Counted from the first letter of the stretch, positions 1-13,246 are shown. The stretch is 64,000 nucleotides of DNA from Cercis canadensis (GCA_003255065.1 QAOA01004365.1:149124-213123); one strand, 5' to 3'. The notes: generated by a model not told the origin, from the sequence alone. Translations and numbers: made by a program.

Positions 1-52
1 TTTCAATGGTAATTTGGTACAGTGAGTTTATAAAAGTTTGCTTTGTTTGCAG

Positions 53-2833
53 CCGGACAGGAGAGGTTTGGAACAGTAATAAGCTCTTACTACAGAGGTG
101 CACATGGAATCATTCTTGGTATGCTAGCTATAGATATTGGAAAATTGAATTTAGAGAGTCTTTCATACATACTTCAATTTATGGTATAGAAATATGTATT
201 GCTGTGGAGGTTATGTGTACAATGTGAAACATGTGTTTGAATGATAAATGACCTTTTCTGTTTTGAACCTTAATATTTTATATCATAGTGATGTTCAAAT
301 AGTGGTATTTATAACTTGGAATTAGTAAAGCTGAAATACATAGTAACTCTTTCAAGAATTAAGGCACTAAGGCATTAGTTCCATGTAATAAGCCACAAGT
401 CATTAGATCCCTAAAATAATGCACTATATAATTATTCTAGTTAGTGGTTCTCTAGTTAATATTTTTCGATTACAATATTTATACTAGTGAGTTCTTTGGA
501 GTGCTTTATATAGGAGTGGTTGAGAGAGTCTGTAATATGTACTGAGTTCTACATAATTATAAATTGTGTTTATACCAACAAGGTGTTGGCTTAGTGGAAG
601 CAGGTTGAGCCCCAAGGCATTCTAGGCCAAAGGTCTTAAGTTCGAATCCTTGGAGTCGCACTTGTTGGGAGGGATTTACCGGTTACTGCTCCCGTCCCGA
701 ACAATGATTAGTCCCATATCTAAAGCGTGTGGGGATACCCTGGGTGTAAACCAAAAATAAATAAATTGTGTTTATAGTCTCACCATTTTCTAACAACACA
801 CACACACACAAAAGACAGACTTATGGACTACACATGTGGGCATTAAATCATTTAAACTTATACTATTATCACAAACGTTACCACGCACATCCATGGTTAT
901 ATATACACATACAGATAGGTAGACAGAGTTATGCTTTTATGTCATCCATATTCACTAACCATCACTTTTTTTGCCCCCTTTTTTCCTTATTCTCTGACCT
1001 ATGCATATTCTGTCTTTTAATGTTTTAATGGTACTAGTATGGTAGTAATATCTGGAAGGCAGATTTTCCTAGAAATGATACTGATAGACAAACTATAGAT
1101 CTTTTCTTTATTCTAAATTGGTTGATTTCTTCATCTATAACTACTGGTTCAGGTAAGGGTTACGGTTTAGGATACTTCTGGGTCCTTCACATATAAATCT
1201 TTCTTTTGCTTACTGATTTGTTTCCTTGATAGGAATCATTGTGGACATTTTTGAATTGGAAGTCTTACATTTATAGGATTAATAATATTGGAAGTGTGGA
1301 AACCCAACAAATGTTTGTGCCCTAATGTCATGATGTATTAAAAATTTTGAGATTTAAAACTTCTTACTCTTGAATTGCTTACTTGGAGTATTTTTAGTAA
1401 CTTATTTGGATATTTTGGTAAAATAGTAGATCTTTCCACAAAGTGTGGAAGAATTTTGGCTCTTCCATTAAGAAATTTTTGGGAGGAAAGAATGTACTTT
1501 GCAATGATGTGGTCCTCACTCAATANGCCCTAATGTCATGATGTATTAAAAATTTTGAGATTTAAAACTTCTTACTCTTGATTTGCTTACTTGGAGTATT
1601 TTTAGTAACTTATTTGGATATTTTGGTAAAATACTAGATCTTTCCACAAAGTGTGGAAGAATTTTGGCTCTTCCATTAAGAAATTTTTGGGAGGAAAGAA
1701 TGTACTTTGCAATGATGTGGTCCTCACTCAATACATATTGTTTTCAGTATTTCCTGACTGTGTTGAAATCTAACAGCTTTTCTTCTTGAATTTTCTAATT
1801 TAGTCTATGATGTGACAAGGCGCGAAACATTTACAAACTTGGTGAATATATGGGCAAAAGAAGTTGAGCTCTACTCCACTAATCATGAGTACATCAAAAT
1901 TCTAGTTGGGAATAAGGTGGATAAGGTAAATCTTACAGCGAATGGTCTTGTAGTCCTTTCCTTGCTCTTCTAAAACAATAGAGAACCATATAAATTATGC
2001 TATTCTTTTGCCCCATTGAAACAGATTTTGAACTAATAATTTGTCTCAGAATTAGAATATATTAATTTGTTCCAAGATTTAGTTCCCTGTATTTTATGAG
2101 TTTTGAATATAATCACTTTGTATTCTTTTTCAGGATAGTGAAAGAGCAGTAGCCAAGGAAGAGGGTATGGCTCTTGCACAGGAGCATAAATGCTTGTTTC
2201 TAGAGTGTAGTGCCAAAACGAGAGAAAATGTTCAGCAATGCTTTAATGATCTTACCTTAAAGGTATACTGATTACGTAAAATCTGCAGTTGTCTTAGTAA
2301 TATTCTGTTTATGATGTTTGTTGGGAGAAGAGGTTGTCCCCTTTTCCTCATCTAAAAAATAAAATAGGATCTACCTTAAAGCATGCAATCTTCCAGTTTA
2401 TTCTTTCCTTTAAACCATGCTAGAAAGAGCATGGTATAGGATGGTACTTGGAACTAGCTACCCTGAATTTGGAACATATTGCTAATTTACTCTAAGAAAT
2501 AGTTCTAAATCATATTTTGCAACTATGTACGATGAAGACCAAACTTCTGGTAATGCTAATAATAGTATTGATAAAGAAAAGAAGGAAATTACTGCCTTCA
2601 GCAATTGACATGATTTTCTATTATATTTTCATGATAGTTCCAACTAGTTGATGCACTATCAAACTGCAGCTTGCAACTAACTAACTACTTTTGTTCTTCC
2701 ATTTACCTTTTGTTTGCAGATATTGGAGATACCAAGCTTACGGGAAAAGGGATCTGGGATAGTAAAGAGACAAACTTTGAGGCAAAAGCATGTCTATGGG
2801 ACACCTCAAAGTGATGGTTGCTGTTCTCAGTAA
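53..2833 (+). CDS. RABC/Rab18-type small GTPase, 3' part of gene
   Basis: Last four coding exons of a Rab GTPase: 53-118, 1804-1925, 2134-2262 and 2720-2833 (stop TAA). The 5' exons lie left of the window. The first visible exon gives GQERFGTVISSYYRGAHGI, the switch II region just after the DTAGQE box. Exon 1804-1925 ends in GNKVDK, the NKxD guanine-specificity motif. Exon 2134-2262 carries ECSAKT, the G5 box. The last exon ends in DGCCSQ, a cysteine pair suited to geranylgeranylation. Phases are consistent across all junctions. The YYRGAHG wording and spacing fit the plant RABC (Rab18) group, which acts in membrane trafficking; this subgroup assignment is from family knowledge. Intron 1 contains a near-identical duplication around an N at 1526 and a SINE at 575-760, neither touching exons. 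Confidence 0.9.
575..760 (+). mobile_element. tRNA-derived SINE with 16-bp target-site duplication
   Basis: A 186-bp insertion in the Rab intron. It has a pol III A-box-like stretch (TGGCTTAGTGG near 586-596), a B-box-like stretch (AGTTCGAATCC near 640-650) and an A-rich 3' end. It is bracketed by an exact direct repeat, ataaattgtgtttata, at 559-574 and 761-776, as expected of target-primed retrotransposition. A diverged copy of the same family lies on the minus strand near 24600-24820. I do not recognise a published family name. Confidence 0.85.
1319..1733. repeat. Near-identical 207-bp duplication around a single N (1526)
   Basis: Positions 1319-1525 and 1527-1733 are nearly the same sequence, differing at only a couple of bases, and meet at one N. 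This looks like two contig ends that overlap but were not merged. It lies in an intron, so the Rab reading frame is not affected. Confidence 0.85.
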
Positions 2834-5420
2834 ATATGCTTCCACATGAATATGTAGTAATATTCACAATAGGGATACAATATTTCAGCAGATTTTGCCA
2901 CTTGCTATAGGAGTTATGTTTTTCGTACCAAGTATCTCAATCAGACAGTCCAGACGATTATACTCTTTGGAGCCTATTGTTATAACTTTCACAAGCAGGT
3001 AGTCCAGATGGTTTATATGATCTCAACAGCTTTTGGAGTCACTTCTATGACTTTGTCAATATGGTAGCATATGATCATAAAGCTCCTCAATATATTTTGA
3101 CACAGTTCATCTTGGTTCTGCTATAGTTTTGGAAATACCTTGGTTTGGAAACATCTTATGTAAATATACCTCTAGTTTGATATGTTAAGGTCAGTTTGAG
3201 ATTTGGCTAGGTTAGGATATGCAGCAGAAATACATACTTATTATTATTATTTTTTTGGGTTGCTTGAGGGTGATTAATGATTTTGTATTCTTACGTTTGT
3301 ATTTATATTTGTTTTTTCATATACCAAATCCAAATGTATAGGTACCAGAAATTAGTACTTATATTTTGTCATACTGGGAAGTTCTGCACATTTACGACCA
3401 GGCTTTTACTTTTGGGTCAAGCCAATAGTAGCTGGACATGGGAAGAAAGGATCTTCACATTCTCATGTTGAAGGAAAATCAAAATGAGCAAGGAAGAGAA
3501 ATTCTTTTATCGTAACACTTCTTGTGTTATTATAATTGTGCTGGTTACATGTTTAATTTAGAAATATAAAAGCTATTTCAGTTTATACCAAAGATCTTTC
3601 ATGTTCTTATGATATATTAGCATAGGGTAATGGTGAGGTTATGCACTGTCTATATTTCAAGTCAAATAGTTATTTGTGTAAACTGGTGTCTTAGAGATAT
3701 AAAAACCAGTTTTGAAATTTATCTTGTAGTCTAGTCTAGGCTTTTAGTTGAATGACTGTTTTGACAGTGTTGATACTTGATTTAATTTGTATATGAAGTA
3801 CCAAACTCGTGGGGCGAGATTTTATTTTGCAGAATGGTGCATGTGTATGGCCAGGGCAGCTGATGGGAATAGAACAACCTTTTGATAATTTTTATGGCTG
3901 ATATTCTTGAAAGGGTTTTGAGTGCCGTGCATAACAAATTTCTTCTACTTTCAATGCATCAGTTATACATTTAATTTACATTGCTTAACACTCGCACAAT
4001 TAGTGCTATTGAAGTGGTAAAGAAAAAAAAATTATATAGATCTAGTTACACTTTTATAGTTGGCATTATTTGGGTCTAACACTGAATGGAAATCGTCTTC
4101 GAGATGATAGTATTGGTTTTTTCACTTTAAAATTTGAAGGGAAAATTTTAAATTTCATGAGGGATGATATATGAGTAATCTATGTTCAAAAATATTCCAG
4201 GATTTATTTTGTGGCAGAATTTGTCATAGAGGGAAAAATGTTAAATGAGAATTGAGATTGCATGAATTTAGATTCTGCTATGCAGTAATAGTATATAATA
4301 TTTTTAAATAAATGTGTATATATTTTTATTAAAAATTTAAAAAATTATAGCATGGAGATAGAAATACTTTTGAGTTCGTGTTTATGAAATATAATTTTAC
4401 TTTTACTCCTAAAACTTCAGTTTGCAAAGATGAAAAACTTAAGAGAGAGTAATGATATTTTCATAAAATTTTGTATTCTTTTTTTATTTTACCGGAGGTT
4501 ATATAATAGGGACAGTTTATCACTTTCCAAAATTTTACTCCACCCACCTCAAGCCCTTGGGGGACAAAAATATTTTATATCTTAATAATTCACATTTGTG
4601 GTATGTGACAAATTTTGAGCTAAATAAGATAATAGTTTTGAATGAGACGAATGAAATTTAGATTCTCCCATGTAATACTGTTTATATAATGTTGTTGTGT
4701 ATAGATTATTTATTACTCGAACTTAAAAAGTTAAAACCCTTATAAAAAAGATAGTATTTAGACAAAGAACCAAAAAGAAATGCAAGCCATTTAAGTCAAT
4801 ATTCAAAGAATTCTTAAAAACAAAAAAGGGAAGAGCATTCAAAGAATTCCCATAAACCTGTTGAATTTCAGGCTAAGTTTGTTAACCAGCCAGCTCATTT
4901 TCTGAGAAGATACCTTCATTCACAGCTTTTGAGTTTTTGAAGTTTCACACTGATATCGGTGTTGTTGTTGAATCCGTTAGGATTGTCTTTTATTGTTGCT
5001 AACTTGCTATCATTGTTACCATTTGTCACAATGCAAGAAAGCTGCATTTTTGTTTGCACAATATGGTGGGCAAACCTAATTGTCCACATGGGCATATGTC
5101 ATTTTCTTTGCTCAAAAAAAGCGAATCAGATAAAAGCAGCACAAATACTTACTGTTGCCAGAGTGACCAAGGCCCATCTTGCTTGTTTTATTCTACTTCG
5201 CCGTCTTGCTTATTCAAAACGGATTGGATTACATTGTCTAGGTAATATTTGTCAATCTCCCTTTGTCTCCTTATTGTTTATTTTGCTCAATTTCCATGGA
5301 AGATTCATCAGTTGAGGACATTCCTCGATGATGTATATGAATTTTGTTTATGACCCATTTGTATATATTTCCTGGTGAGAGAGTACAGGGGAAAGCAAGT
5401 TCATTTTTTGTTTCCTTCAA
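2834..5420. other. Intergenic: Rab 3' flank and SKS copy 1 upstream region
   Basis: AT-rich DNA with the likely 3' UTR of the Rab gene at the left and the promoter and 5' UTR of SKS copy 1 at the right. Open frames near 4959-5315 lack family motifs and overlap each other in different frames, so I do not call a gene here. Confidence 0.6.
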
Positions 5421-8400
5421 ATGGCCTTCAGTATCTGTTGCAGGGACCTCTTCAACTATGCAATATTGCTAGTATTATTTGTTGTTGGGTCTGATGCCAT
5501 TGATGTTTTCTTGGAATGGAATGTTACCCTTGATGACAGTGACAATATCAGACCTTTAATACCAGATCAACCTGTATGAGTAACTAAAATCATTATAGTT
5601 CCTGATGATTATTTACTTGCAATTCTGTTTTCTAATTATAGTGAGGAACTATGGTCTGTTTCTTGATCAGGTTATTGCCATCAATGGGATGTTCCCTGGT
5701 CCCCTTATTAATGTCACCACCAATGATGTTCTCCATGTCAATGTGTTCAACAATATGGATGAACCACTGCTTTTCACTTGGTATTGTATATATTTCTTTC
5801 TTTTTGTTCAAGAAAGGCTCGGCGTAAAATATTTTTATCCTCAAGGAACACCAATCACTTCCTGAAATGCATGAATTTGTGGTTAATGTGCTTCAAGAAT
5901 TGGATCATATTCCTTTAGGGTGAATATTTGTGCCAGAAGTTCCTAGAGGGTGACTTACCTTTTTAGCTCTTTATTTGTAAATTACAAGAATAAATGCTAG
6001 TATATGATCAAAAAGTGATTTATTTTTTGGGGCCATGAATGTGGTGAAATTTAACAAATGAAATGAAATGGTTGTGGTGATGGTGCAGGCATGGCATACA
6101 ACAAAGGCTTAATTCCTGGCAAGATGGAGTTTCTGGCACAAACTGCCCAATCCTACCTGGTACAAATTGGACATATGTATTTCAGGTCAAGGATCAGATA
6201 GGCAGCTTCTTCTACTATCCTTCTATCAACTTTCAGAAGGCTGCTGGAGGATTTGGACCCATTCGCGTCAACAATCGTGATGTCATTGATGTACCTTTCA
6301 CTAAACCAGAGGCTGAGTTTGATCTGCTTATTGGTGATTGGTCTTATGACAGTTACAAGGTGACTGACATGACTTATTAATCACAAATCACTGTTTCCTT
6401 CCAAGTTTACTTGAGCCAAGTGGTAATCAAAGCTGTCTTTGTGATGTCAACAGACAACTAGGTCTATGTTGGGGACCCATCAAATGGCCGACTATGGAAT
6501 TTCTAATGTTATTCTGATGAATGGAAAAGGTCCTTATGAACACCCCTTGTCAAAAGCCTCCGAGTCCTTCACAGTCATAAAAGGTCTGTAATTGTTATCT
6601 TGATCATTTAATTTTCTGTGTTTGATGGAACCTAGGATAACAAAATTCTCAATTTCTATTGGTTAAACCATCAGCAAAAATGATACTATGATCAACACCA
6701 AGAATCCCTTGCTTCCTCTTGGAAAGATGAAGATATTACCCATATTTTGATAAAACGTGGTGTGATATTTTATATATCATTTAGGCACATTGTGTAATTG
6801 TTTTATGCTAAAGTATAATATGTTGTCATGGTTATGCAGGAAAGACATGCAGGTTTAGAATATCAAATGTGGGCAATGCACTGAGTTTCAATTTCAAGAT
6901 TCAGAACCACCAGATGGTGTTAGTAGAGACGGAGGGGTCTTATACCAATCAGATCACATTGGATTCTCTTGATGTGCATATTGGCCAGTCCTACTCCGTT
7001 CTTGTTACAATGAATCAAAATGAAGCTGATTATTACATTATTGCAGCTGCTAAATTGACGCCTCCTGCACTTGGTTTTCGCCCTCTTCTTGGTGTAGGAA
7101 TCCTACATTACTCCAATTCTAATGCTAGAGTTACTGGGCCTCTACCAATTGGACCAGCCCCCTTTGATCTTGAATTCTCAGTAAATCAATCAAAATCCGT
7201 TAGGTAAATGAGAGTTAATCATAATCATTATTTTATTCTGAAGCAGGTTCTAGTTTATCTTGAAGGCTTATCGCATGTATTATATGTGTTATCTAAATGT
7301 GGTTATGTATGGTGAAGATTCTAGAACAAATCTGGAAATGACGGGAAAACACAATCATTAATTTGACTTCAAATGTTAGATCCTTACATGATTTCAAATT
7401 TCTCTTTTACTTGTTTCAAATACATCAATATAAGTTTTTCTTTTTGGCTTGATATCTTGTCTAAGTTTATTATACTGAGCAGGTGGAATTTGACAACGGG
7501 AGCTGCAAGGCCTAATCCACAAGGTTCCTTCAATGTTCAGAATGTGACTCTCTCACAGACCTTCATTCTTCAAGGATCCATGGAAGAAATACATGGCCTA
7601 CCACGCTATACTGTTAATAATATTTCTTATTACAATGTTGATACACCTTTGAAACTTGCTGATAACTTTGGCAATGGTGGTACTGGTGTCTATCAACTTG
7701 ATGCATTTCCTCATGATTCTGTCAATGACAAGGCTGCAGTTGGCATTTCTGTTGTCACTGGGACACACAAAGGATGGGCAGAGTTTGTCTTAAAAAATAA
7801 CCTGGATGTCATAGATAGTTGGCATTTAGATGGTTATGGTTTCTTTGTTGTTGGGTAAGCATCAAAATCTACAATCACCTAGCAAGTACCTCTATCATTC
7901 TGATATATCTCCACCATTATTGTCTTATGCTAATAGCTCTCAGCAGATAGTCTAACTCACTCAAGACATGAATTTACTTTCCACATTTCAATTGTATAAA
8001 TCAATTCTCACAGAATGAAGTGAAAAGTGGAAAATAATTCTGCAGCTAGTAGCTTTAGCATGCAGAATATCACTCTTTTCTGTGTATTTTTGTTTCGTAC
8101 GTCTGCAAGATTTTTTTTTTCCGAGATGCTGCATTATGAAAGTTTCATTAAAATTGATGTTAATCACAGGTTCATACTGGTTTTGAGGACATGTAGTTTG
8201 GTCAAAGCTTTGCAAGAATCATTAAACACAAGCTTAATGAACTTTTGAGTGTTGATATGCTGGGACATGGCATTTTTTCTGTTCACCGTTTCTCACTTAG
8301 CACGAAATTCGCTTTGATTCTTAGGTTTGGCAAAGGAGATTGGACACCGGATTTGCGCAAAACTAGTTACAATCTTTTTGATCCAGTTGTGAGGTCTACT

Positions 8401-8754
8401 GTGCAAGTGTACCCTAGAGGATGGACAGCTGTTTATGCATTCCTTGATAATCCTGGGATGTGGAACCTAAGGTCACAACTTTTGAAACACTGGTATTTAG
8501 GCCAAGAACTATATGTCAGGGTTCATGATGATAATCCTGACCCTGCCAAGGAGAGACCACCACCTGATAACCTTCTTCTATGTGGTTAGTTTTGTTTCCA
8601 TATCATCTTCTACATTAAACTTTGCAAGTGCATACATAATTTTCCTTTTCTTTTCTTCTTTTCTGACACGTGTAATTCTTGGTTGCAAATTGTAGGCATT
8701 TTTTCTCATTCTAAAGCTCCAGCCAGTGCACCAGTTCCAGCTCCAGCTCGTTAG
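5421..8754 (+). CDS. SKU5-similar (SKS) multicopper-oxidase-like protein, copy 1, no GPI tail
   Basis: Eight exons: 5421-5573, 5671-5780, 6089-6359, 6454-6583, 6840-7203, 7483-7854, 8325-8584, 8696-8754; the join is 1719 nt, 572 aa, all phases fitting. An N-terminal hydrophobic signal peptide (about residues 11-26) sends it to the secretory pathway. Cupredoxin-type motifs follow in order: WHGIQQRLNSWQDGVSGTNC, then KDQIGSFFYYPSINF, then DSWHLDGYGFFVVG and DNPGMWNLRSQ. Most copper ligands of ascorbate oxidase/laccase are missing (no HPxHxH, no HCHxxxH), so oxidase activity is unlikely. SKS proteins act at the cell wall or plasma membrane in directional growth (family knowledge). The C-terminus after LLLCG is a short Ala/Pro tail ending APAR with no hydrophobic GPI signal, unlike copy 2. 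Wording in the N-terminal region resembles the SKS3 branch, but I am not certain of the orthologue. Confidence 0.9.
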
Positions 8755-9353
8755 ACAGGACACTGATTTGAGAACCAGTTACATGCAGTATAAGATTGGT
8801 TATTAAGAAAATATTGTGGTCTGAGTATTATATACATTCACTATACTCTTATGTCAAGTTATTTTTTACTGTTTAGAATTATATTTTCATTCATAAAGTG
8901 GGTGCTTTTAGCGTAGTTACAGATGGAAATAGAGTGAACCTACCATCTGAAGAGATTGAAGTATGCTTCTGTCTACTTGAGTACTTTGGGTTTTGGTGTG
9001 TTTCATGGTTAAGGGCATGATACAAATTAAGAAGGGTGTGCTACAAATCTGTAAATTATTTAGTTTCTCTATTTGTCAATGACAAAAATTCAGAATTGAG
9101 GATGTTTATGTTGAAAACTGTTGGATAGATTTGATGAATAGCAACTAATATATTGTCTATGTTGAGTATGAAAGTAAACAAGGAAAATCAACTATGCTAG
9201 ATGCAGGACAGGTCTAACGCAGAACTTTCTAGTAACATGCAATTAAGGGGACGCTTGGTATATTGTCATTTTTCACATTTTAACGTGAGATACTTTATAT
9301 CTTGCATGCCTACGTCTGGAATGCCAACATCGTTAGAATCTAAGACACTTAAA

Positions 9354-9537
9354 ATTGGGGATTTGGATCCGGTTATGTGACTTGAGTTATGTTGCTCAGA
9401 TCTGAGTTATCCATTCCATTATAGTTCATTTTAACCATTAAATGTTAATGTGTTTTAATAGGTGAGATGAACTTTAATGGAATTGATAGCTCAGATCTAA
9501 GCAACATGACTCAAGTCATATGATTGAATCTGGGTCC
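9354..9537. mobile_element. Foldback MITE with long inverted arms
   Basis: Arms at about 9357-9431 and 9459-9538 are imperfect reverse complements of each other (for example TGACTTGAGTTATGTTGCT against TGACTTGAGTCATGTTGCT read from the other side), with a loop of under 30 bp. CTTAAA occurs directly outside both ends (9348-9353 and 9538-9543) and may be the target-site duplication. There is no coding capacity. Confidence 0.75.
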
Positions 9538-10685
9538 CTTAAAGTGGTATTTGGTAGGAGGAATGTAAAAACATTCTCCATAATGTCAACATTCTCATGT
9601 TTGATACATGTTTTGTGGACACATTCCTAAAAATTTATTATTGGTGGAAGTGAGTTTTTAGCCGACTTTCCATGAACATGAGGTGAGAATGTGGGGCCAC
9701 CACCAGCAATTGACATAAGCCCAAAGTGGAATTACTTTTTTAGGAATATTTAGTGTTTAAGTAGAGATGGTAATGCCATATTTTCGATAATCACATTCGA
9801 GAATTAATGTGGATTGTTAAGAATAAAAAATAATCTCCATACTAAACCCTACTTAAGAATTTAAAATATCTATATTATTTGGTATCCCGTATATATTTTT
9901 GAATATTTTTTTTTTTATTGTTATATCAAATATAATAATTTTAAATTTCTCAAGGTGTATGTTATAAGCATCGATCATCATATAAAGTCACAATAATTCT
10001 GCATTTGCGAATAGAATTATGATTCATAGAAATAATAAAACAAAATCTTCAGTCGCATACAATTGTATTTTTCTTAACTCCAAACGATTGAACCTGTCAA
10101 AGAAGAGGAGAAGTCGAAGTACATTAATGAGCAACATTTTAAAGGACATATTCTATGAGAAAAGCTTATATTTTTTCCTTCAATATCAATCAAGTTACCT
10201 TTCTACTTGTTCTATTATATACGGTGATTGATAACAATATAAGTAATAAGACCTTTACATGAGTTAAGTTTAGATAAAATATAATATTGTAGTATTTTAC
10301 TTGGAGGGCACGTTATCTATGCTTGGAAAGGACAAATTTATCTTATAGTAAGCCACATATCAATATACTATTAAATGGGATTCCAAAAAAATGTCATTTC
10401 CACTAATTTAAGCTTTCTCCTCAATTTCAATCAACATCGTAAAAATTAGAATTCTAATTTTGATTTGATATTCTTTTTATTAATTGATATAATTATTTCA
10501 GTACAATGAATTGATATGTACTTTAGCGAGTAAAAAATGATAAGGTAATGTATTATAATTAAAACTTGAAAAACAAGAAAAAGATATTACCAACCATTAG
10601 TACTATTGACTCTAATAAGTTTATTTTATTTCTCCTAATATTTTCGTAATTTAAACTCACATGTTCATTAAAAAAAGAAAAAAGA

Positions 10686-10770
10686 TTAAACGACTTATTG
10701 TCGAGTGGTACTAAGGTCGTCTTCAAGACTTGTGAATTTCGTGTTTGAATTTAGAGTCGTAGCCAAAATA
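10686..10770 (+). repeat. tRNA-like short repeat, copy A
   Basis: Contains GAGTGGTACTAAGGTCGTC followed by AAGACTTGTGAATTTCGTG and a TTTGAAT stretch, resembling A- and B-box spacing of a tRNA-derived SINE. Related copies lie near 26600-26670 (+, degraded) and 62985-63055 (-). The ends are not defined. Confidence 0.45.
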
Positions 10771-12612
10771 CTAAAAAAGAATAAAAGAAAAAGAGAGACA
10801 CCCTACCCTTTTAATATTCATAAGGATTAACTCCAACTCCATTATTATCAACCAATGCATTTTCTCCATGATGTTAAAGTTAATTGAAGAAAACCCTAAA
10901 AACATAAGCGATTACTTAAAAATGGAAGGGCCCCAAAAACAAGAAAAAATTGATTAATTATGCTATTTTTCTTTTAGGGGATAAGATAAGATGACACAAC
11001 TAGACAAGAGAAAGTGGAGGTGAAACAATCCACACTTCATTTCTTGTACGTTGGTATGCTGTGACATTATATAGTAATCTATTATAGAAATTGATTAATT
11101 GACCAATAGAACAGGTACTCATTATTGATTTTGTATTCCAACAGATTATACAATTGAGAAATTATTTAAAGTAATGTCATACCTACCACTATTTTATTTT
11201 ACTATTCCTTATCAGTGAGAGTCTTAATTTAATCTACATTTTATAGTTTTTACTAGACCCCTTTAAACTTTTTTTTCTCTTTTCTGGACAGGTTTATATT
11301 TAACTAAATCCAAAAGTATAAGGTTTGGTGAAACATCTTTTGATGGGTCTACCCTTTCTCATTTCATAAAGTCTAGACATTCTATGTAAAATTATATAAA
11401 ACTCCCTTTTTAATATAATATAAAGGGAATATTTGAGTTATTTTAACATTTAAAATAAATAGTCCTCAAATGGACACTCAGAGGATTGACTATTGAGTAC
11501 TTCTATTGTAGAAATCTTTTGTACAAATTTCACTAGAACCAGCTGAACCCACTGTGTAGTCTTTAATGGACTAAATTTTTGCTTTTTTTAAAAAATAAAC
11601 AACACAACACACACAACATAATTGGTTCAAGTGATCTACTATGAGATTGACATTTCATGTTTGATTTTTCATTCCTCTAATATTTCTAAATAGAAAATGG
11701 TGATTGCTAAACCATCTCTCCTTCAAAAAAGAGTTAGTACTACCTAAATTGATGTTATTGCTAAGATCTCAAAAAAATAATCACCAATATAAGTTAAAAC
11801 AATTAGTTTCTTACAAAATACATAAAGAGAGCAATACAGGAAGAGTAATAGAAAAAAAATAACGCAAAATAATGATTTTTTTTTTTTTTTTTNTTTATTT
11901 TATACAGTTAAACTTAAATTTTATCAACTATTTTGGAATTTGAATCACATAGTATAATTTGATTTTTTAAGATCTTTACAATGACACTAATTTTAAGACA
12001 TGAGTCTCACCAAAATCCCTTTAAGGCAAGAGTACAGTGCTACTCCAAGTAGCTTAAGAGCCACCTTAAAAAATATAGCTCTCAATCTAATGATAGAAAA
12101 AAGGAACTTTTGAAATAAAGCAGAAATAATTTTATCAGTTTCTAGAAGAGATTCATTTATACAAATTACTCTACATAATTTTGGGCGTGGCTTAAATTTC
12201 AGGGCGGTTTGCCCGTGATCTGGTCCAAAATTTGTAATCCGCCCCAAAACTTCCATGAAGCACCAAGTTCAATTTTTTGTTTATAGATATATATTCCTTA
12301 TAAAACAATTACAGAGAAAAATTTATTTATTTATTTTTATGTGATATATATAGTTTATATGATATATATGGTCTTAACATTAAGAACTTTTGCTTCTTCT
12401 TTGGTCTATAGACGTAGTCCAAATGTCAAACAAGGTGTAATTAAATTAAGGAATTGAAGAAAACAAAGTTGCAATAAGAAAATACCAAAAAAAGCATTGT
12501 TAATCCAAATTCTAAGCGTTTGGAATTTCGCCGGTTTTGTAGTATTTGAATTCTAATTTAACACAACCCCTTGTTCTTTTCCCTCACACAAACCAAAGGT
12601 TGATGAACCAGC

Positions 12613-12620
12613 TATTTAAA
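12613..12620 (+). promoter_or_regulatory. TATA-like box of SKS copy 2
   Basis: TATTTAAA about 225 bp upstream of the start codon, immediately before the target site of the LINE-like insert. It is the best TATA candidate here; the insert would add length to the 5' UTR or separate the box from its original start site. Confidence 0.35.
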
Positions 12621-12636
12621 CCTCTTGAAATACCCG

Positions 12637-12734
12637 ACACTTTTGGCAGATCAATTGAGTGTAGTTTTTCCTAGGTTGTACTGTTGTAGTCTTTTTGTTT
12701 TTTTTTTTTTTCTTTTGTAACCAAAAAAAAATAA
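12637..12734 (+). mobile_element. Short LINE-like (5'-truncated) insertion with 19-bp TSD
   Basis: The 19-bp sequence aaacctcttgaaatacccg is repeated exactly at 12618-12636 and 12735-12753. Between the copies are 98 bp ending in an A-rich tail. Together these are the marks of target-primed reverse transcription. The insert has T-rich and CTTTTGTAACC wording typical of plant LINE 3' ends, but the family is not identified. It lies in the proximal promoter or 5' UTR of SKS copy 2. Confidence 0.75.
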
Positions 12735-12844
12735 AAACCTCTTGAAATACCCGTCTAGCTCCTGAATTGAAACAACTTCAAAAGAGGTAAATGAAAACCA
12801 TCATCAAAATCAAAATCTAAGCTACAAGTTAAGGCCACGCAACA

Positions 12845-13211
12845 ATGGCGGGTCTTAACAGAAGTGCAGTTGTGCTGCTTTTAATCTTTGTCACAGTAGC
12901 AAACAGTGCTGATATATTCCTTGACTGGCACGTTTCCATCGATTTGAGTTTAAAGCCAGTATCCACAGATCAACCGGTAGGCATTGTATTTGTTTTGTAT
13001 CCCTTTTATCTGTTTGTTCATTTGACTCAAAAGGGAAAATTTGGGTAACAATTAAAATGATTTGCTGGTATGAAGCTCTGTGTTTGTTTGGCAGGTTATT
13101 ACCATCAATGGTTTGTTCCCTGGACCCCTTATAAATGCAACTACAAATGATAACATCTATGTCAATGTTTTCAATGATTTGGATGAACCCGTGCTATTTA
13201 CATGGTATACT

Positions 13212-13246
<35 letters not shown>

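Larger units (their letters stand above)
8755..12844. other. Intergenic between SKS copies; MITEs and LINE-like insert
   Basis: About 4.1 kb of AT-rich DNA. It holds a foldback element (9354-9537), possibly another short element just after it (about 9546-9870), a tRNA-like repeat at 10686-10770, a poly-T run with an N at 11893, and a LINE-like insertion at 12637-12734 in the promoter of SKS copy 2. No gene is seen. Confidence 0.65.

Noticed and set aside
590..660. A functional tRNA gene
   Set aside because: Only the A- and B-box regions resemble a tRNA; no cloverleaf is maintained, and the A-rich tail plus TSD show it is a SINE.
1319..1733. Tandem duplication in the Rab intron as a biological event
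   Set aside because: The copies meet at a single N and the same pattern recurs at four other Ns; an assembly join is the better explanation.
4959..5315. 118-codon open frame with hydrophobic stretches
   Set aside because: No family motif, overlaps other open frames, and lies in the upstream region of SKS copy 1; likely chance.
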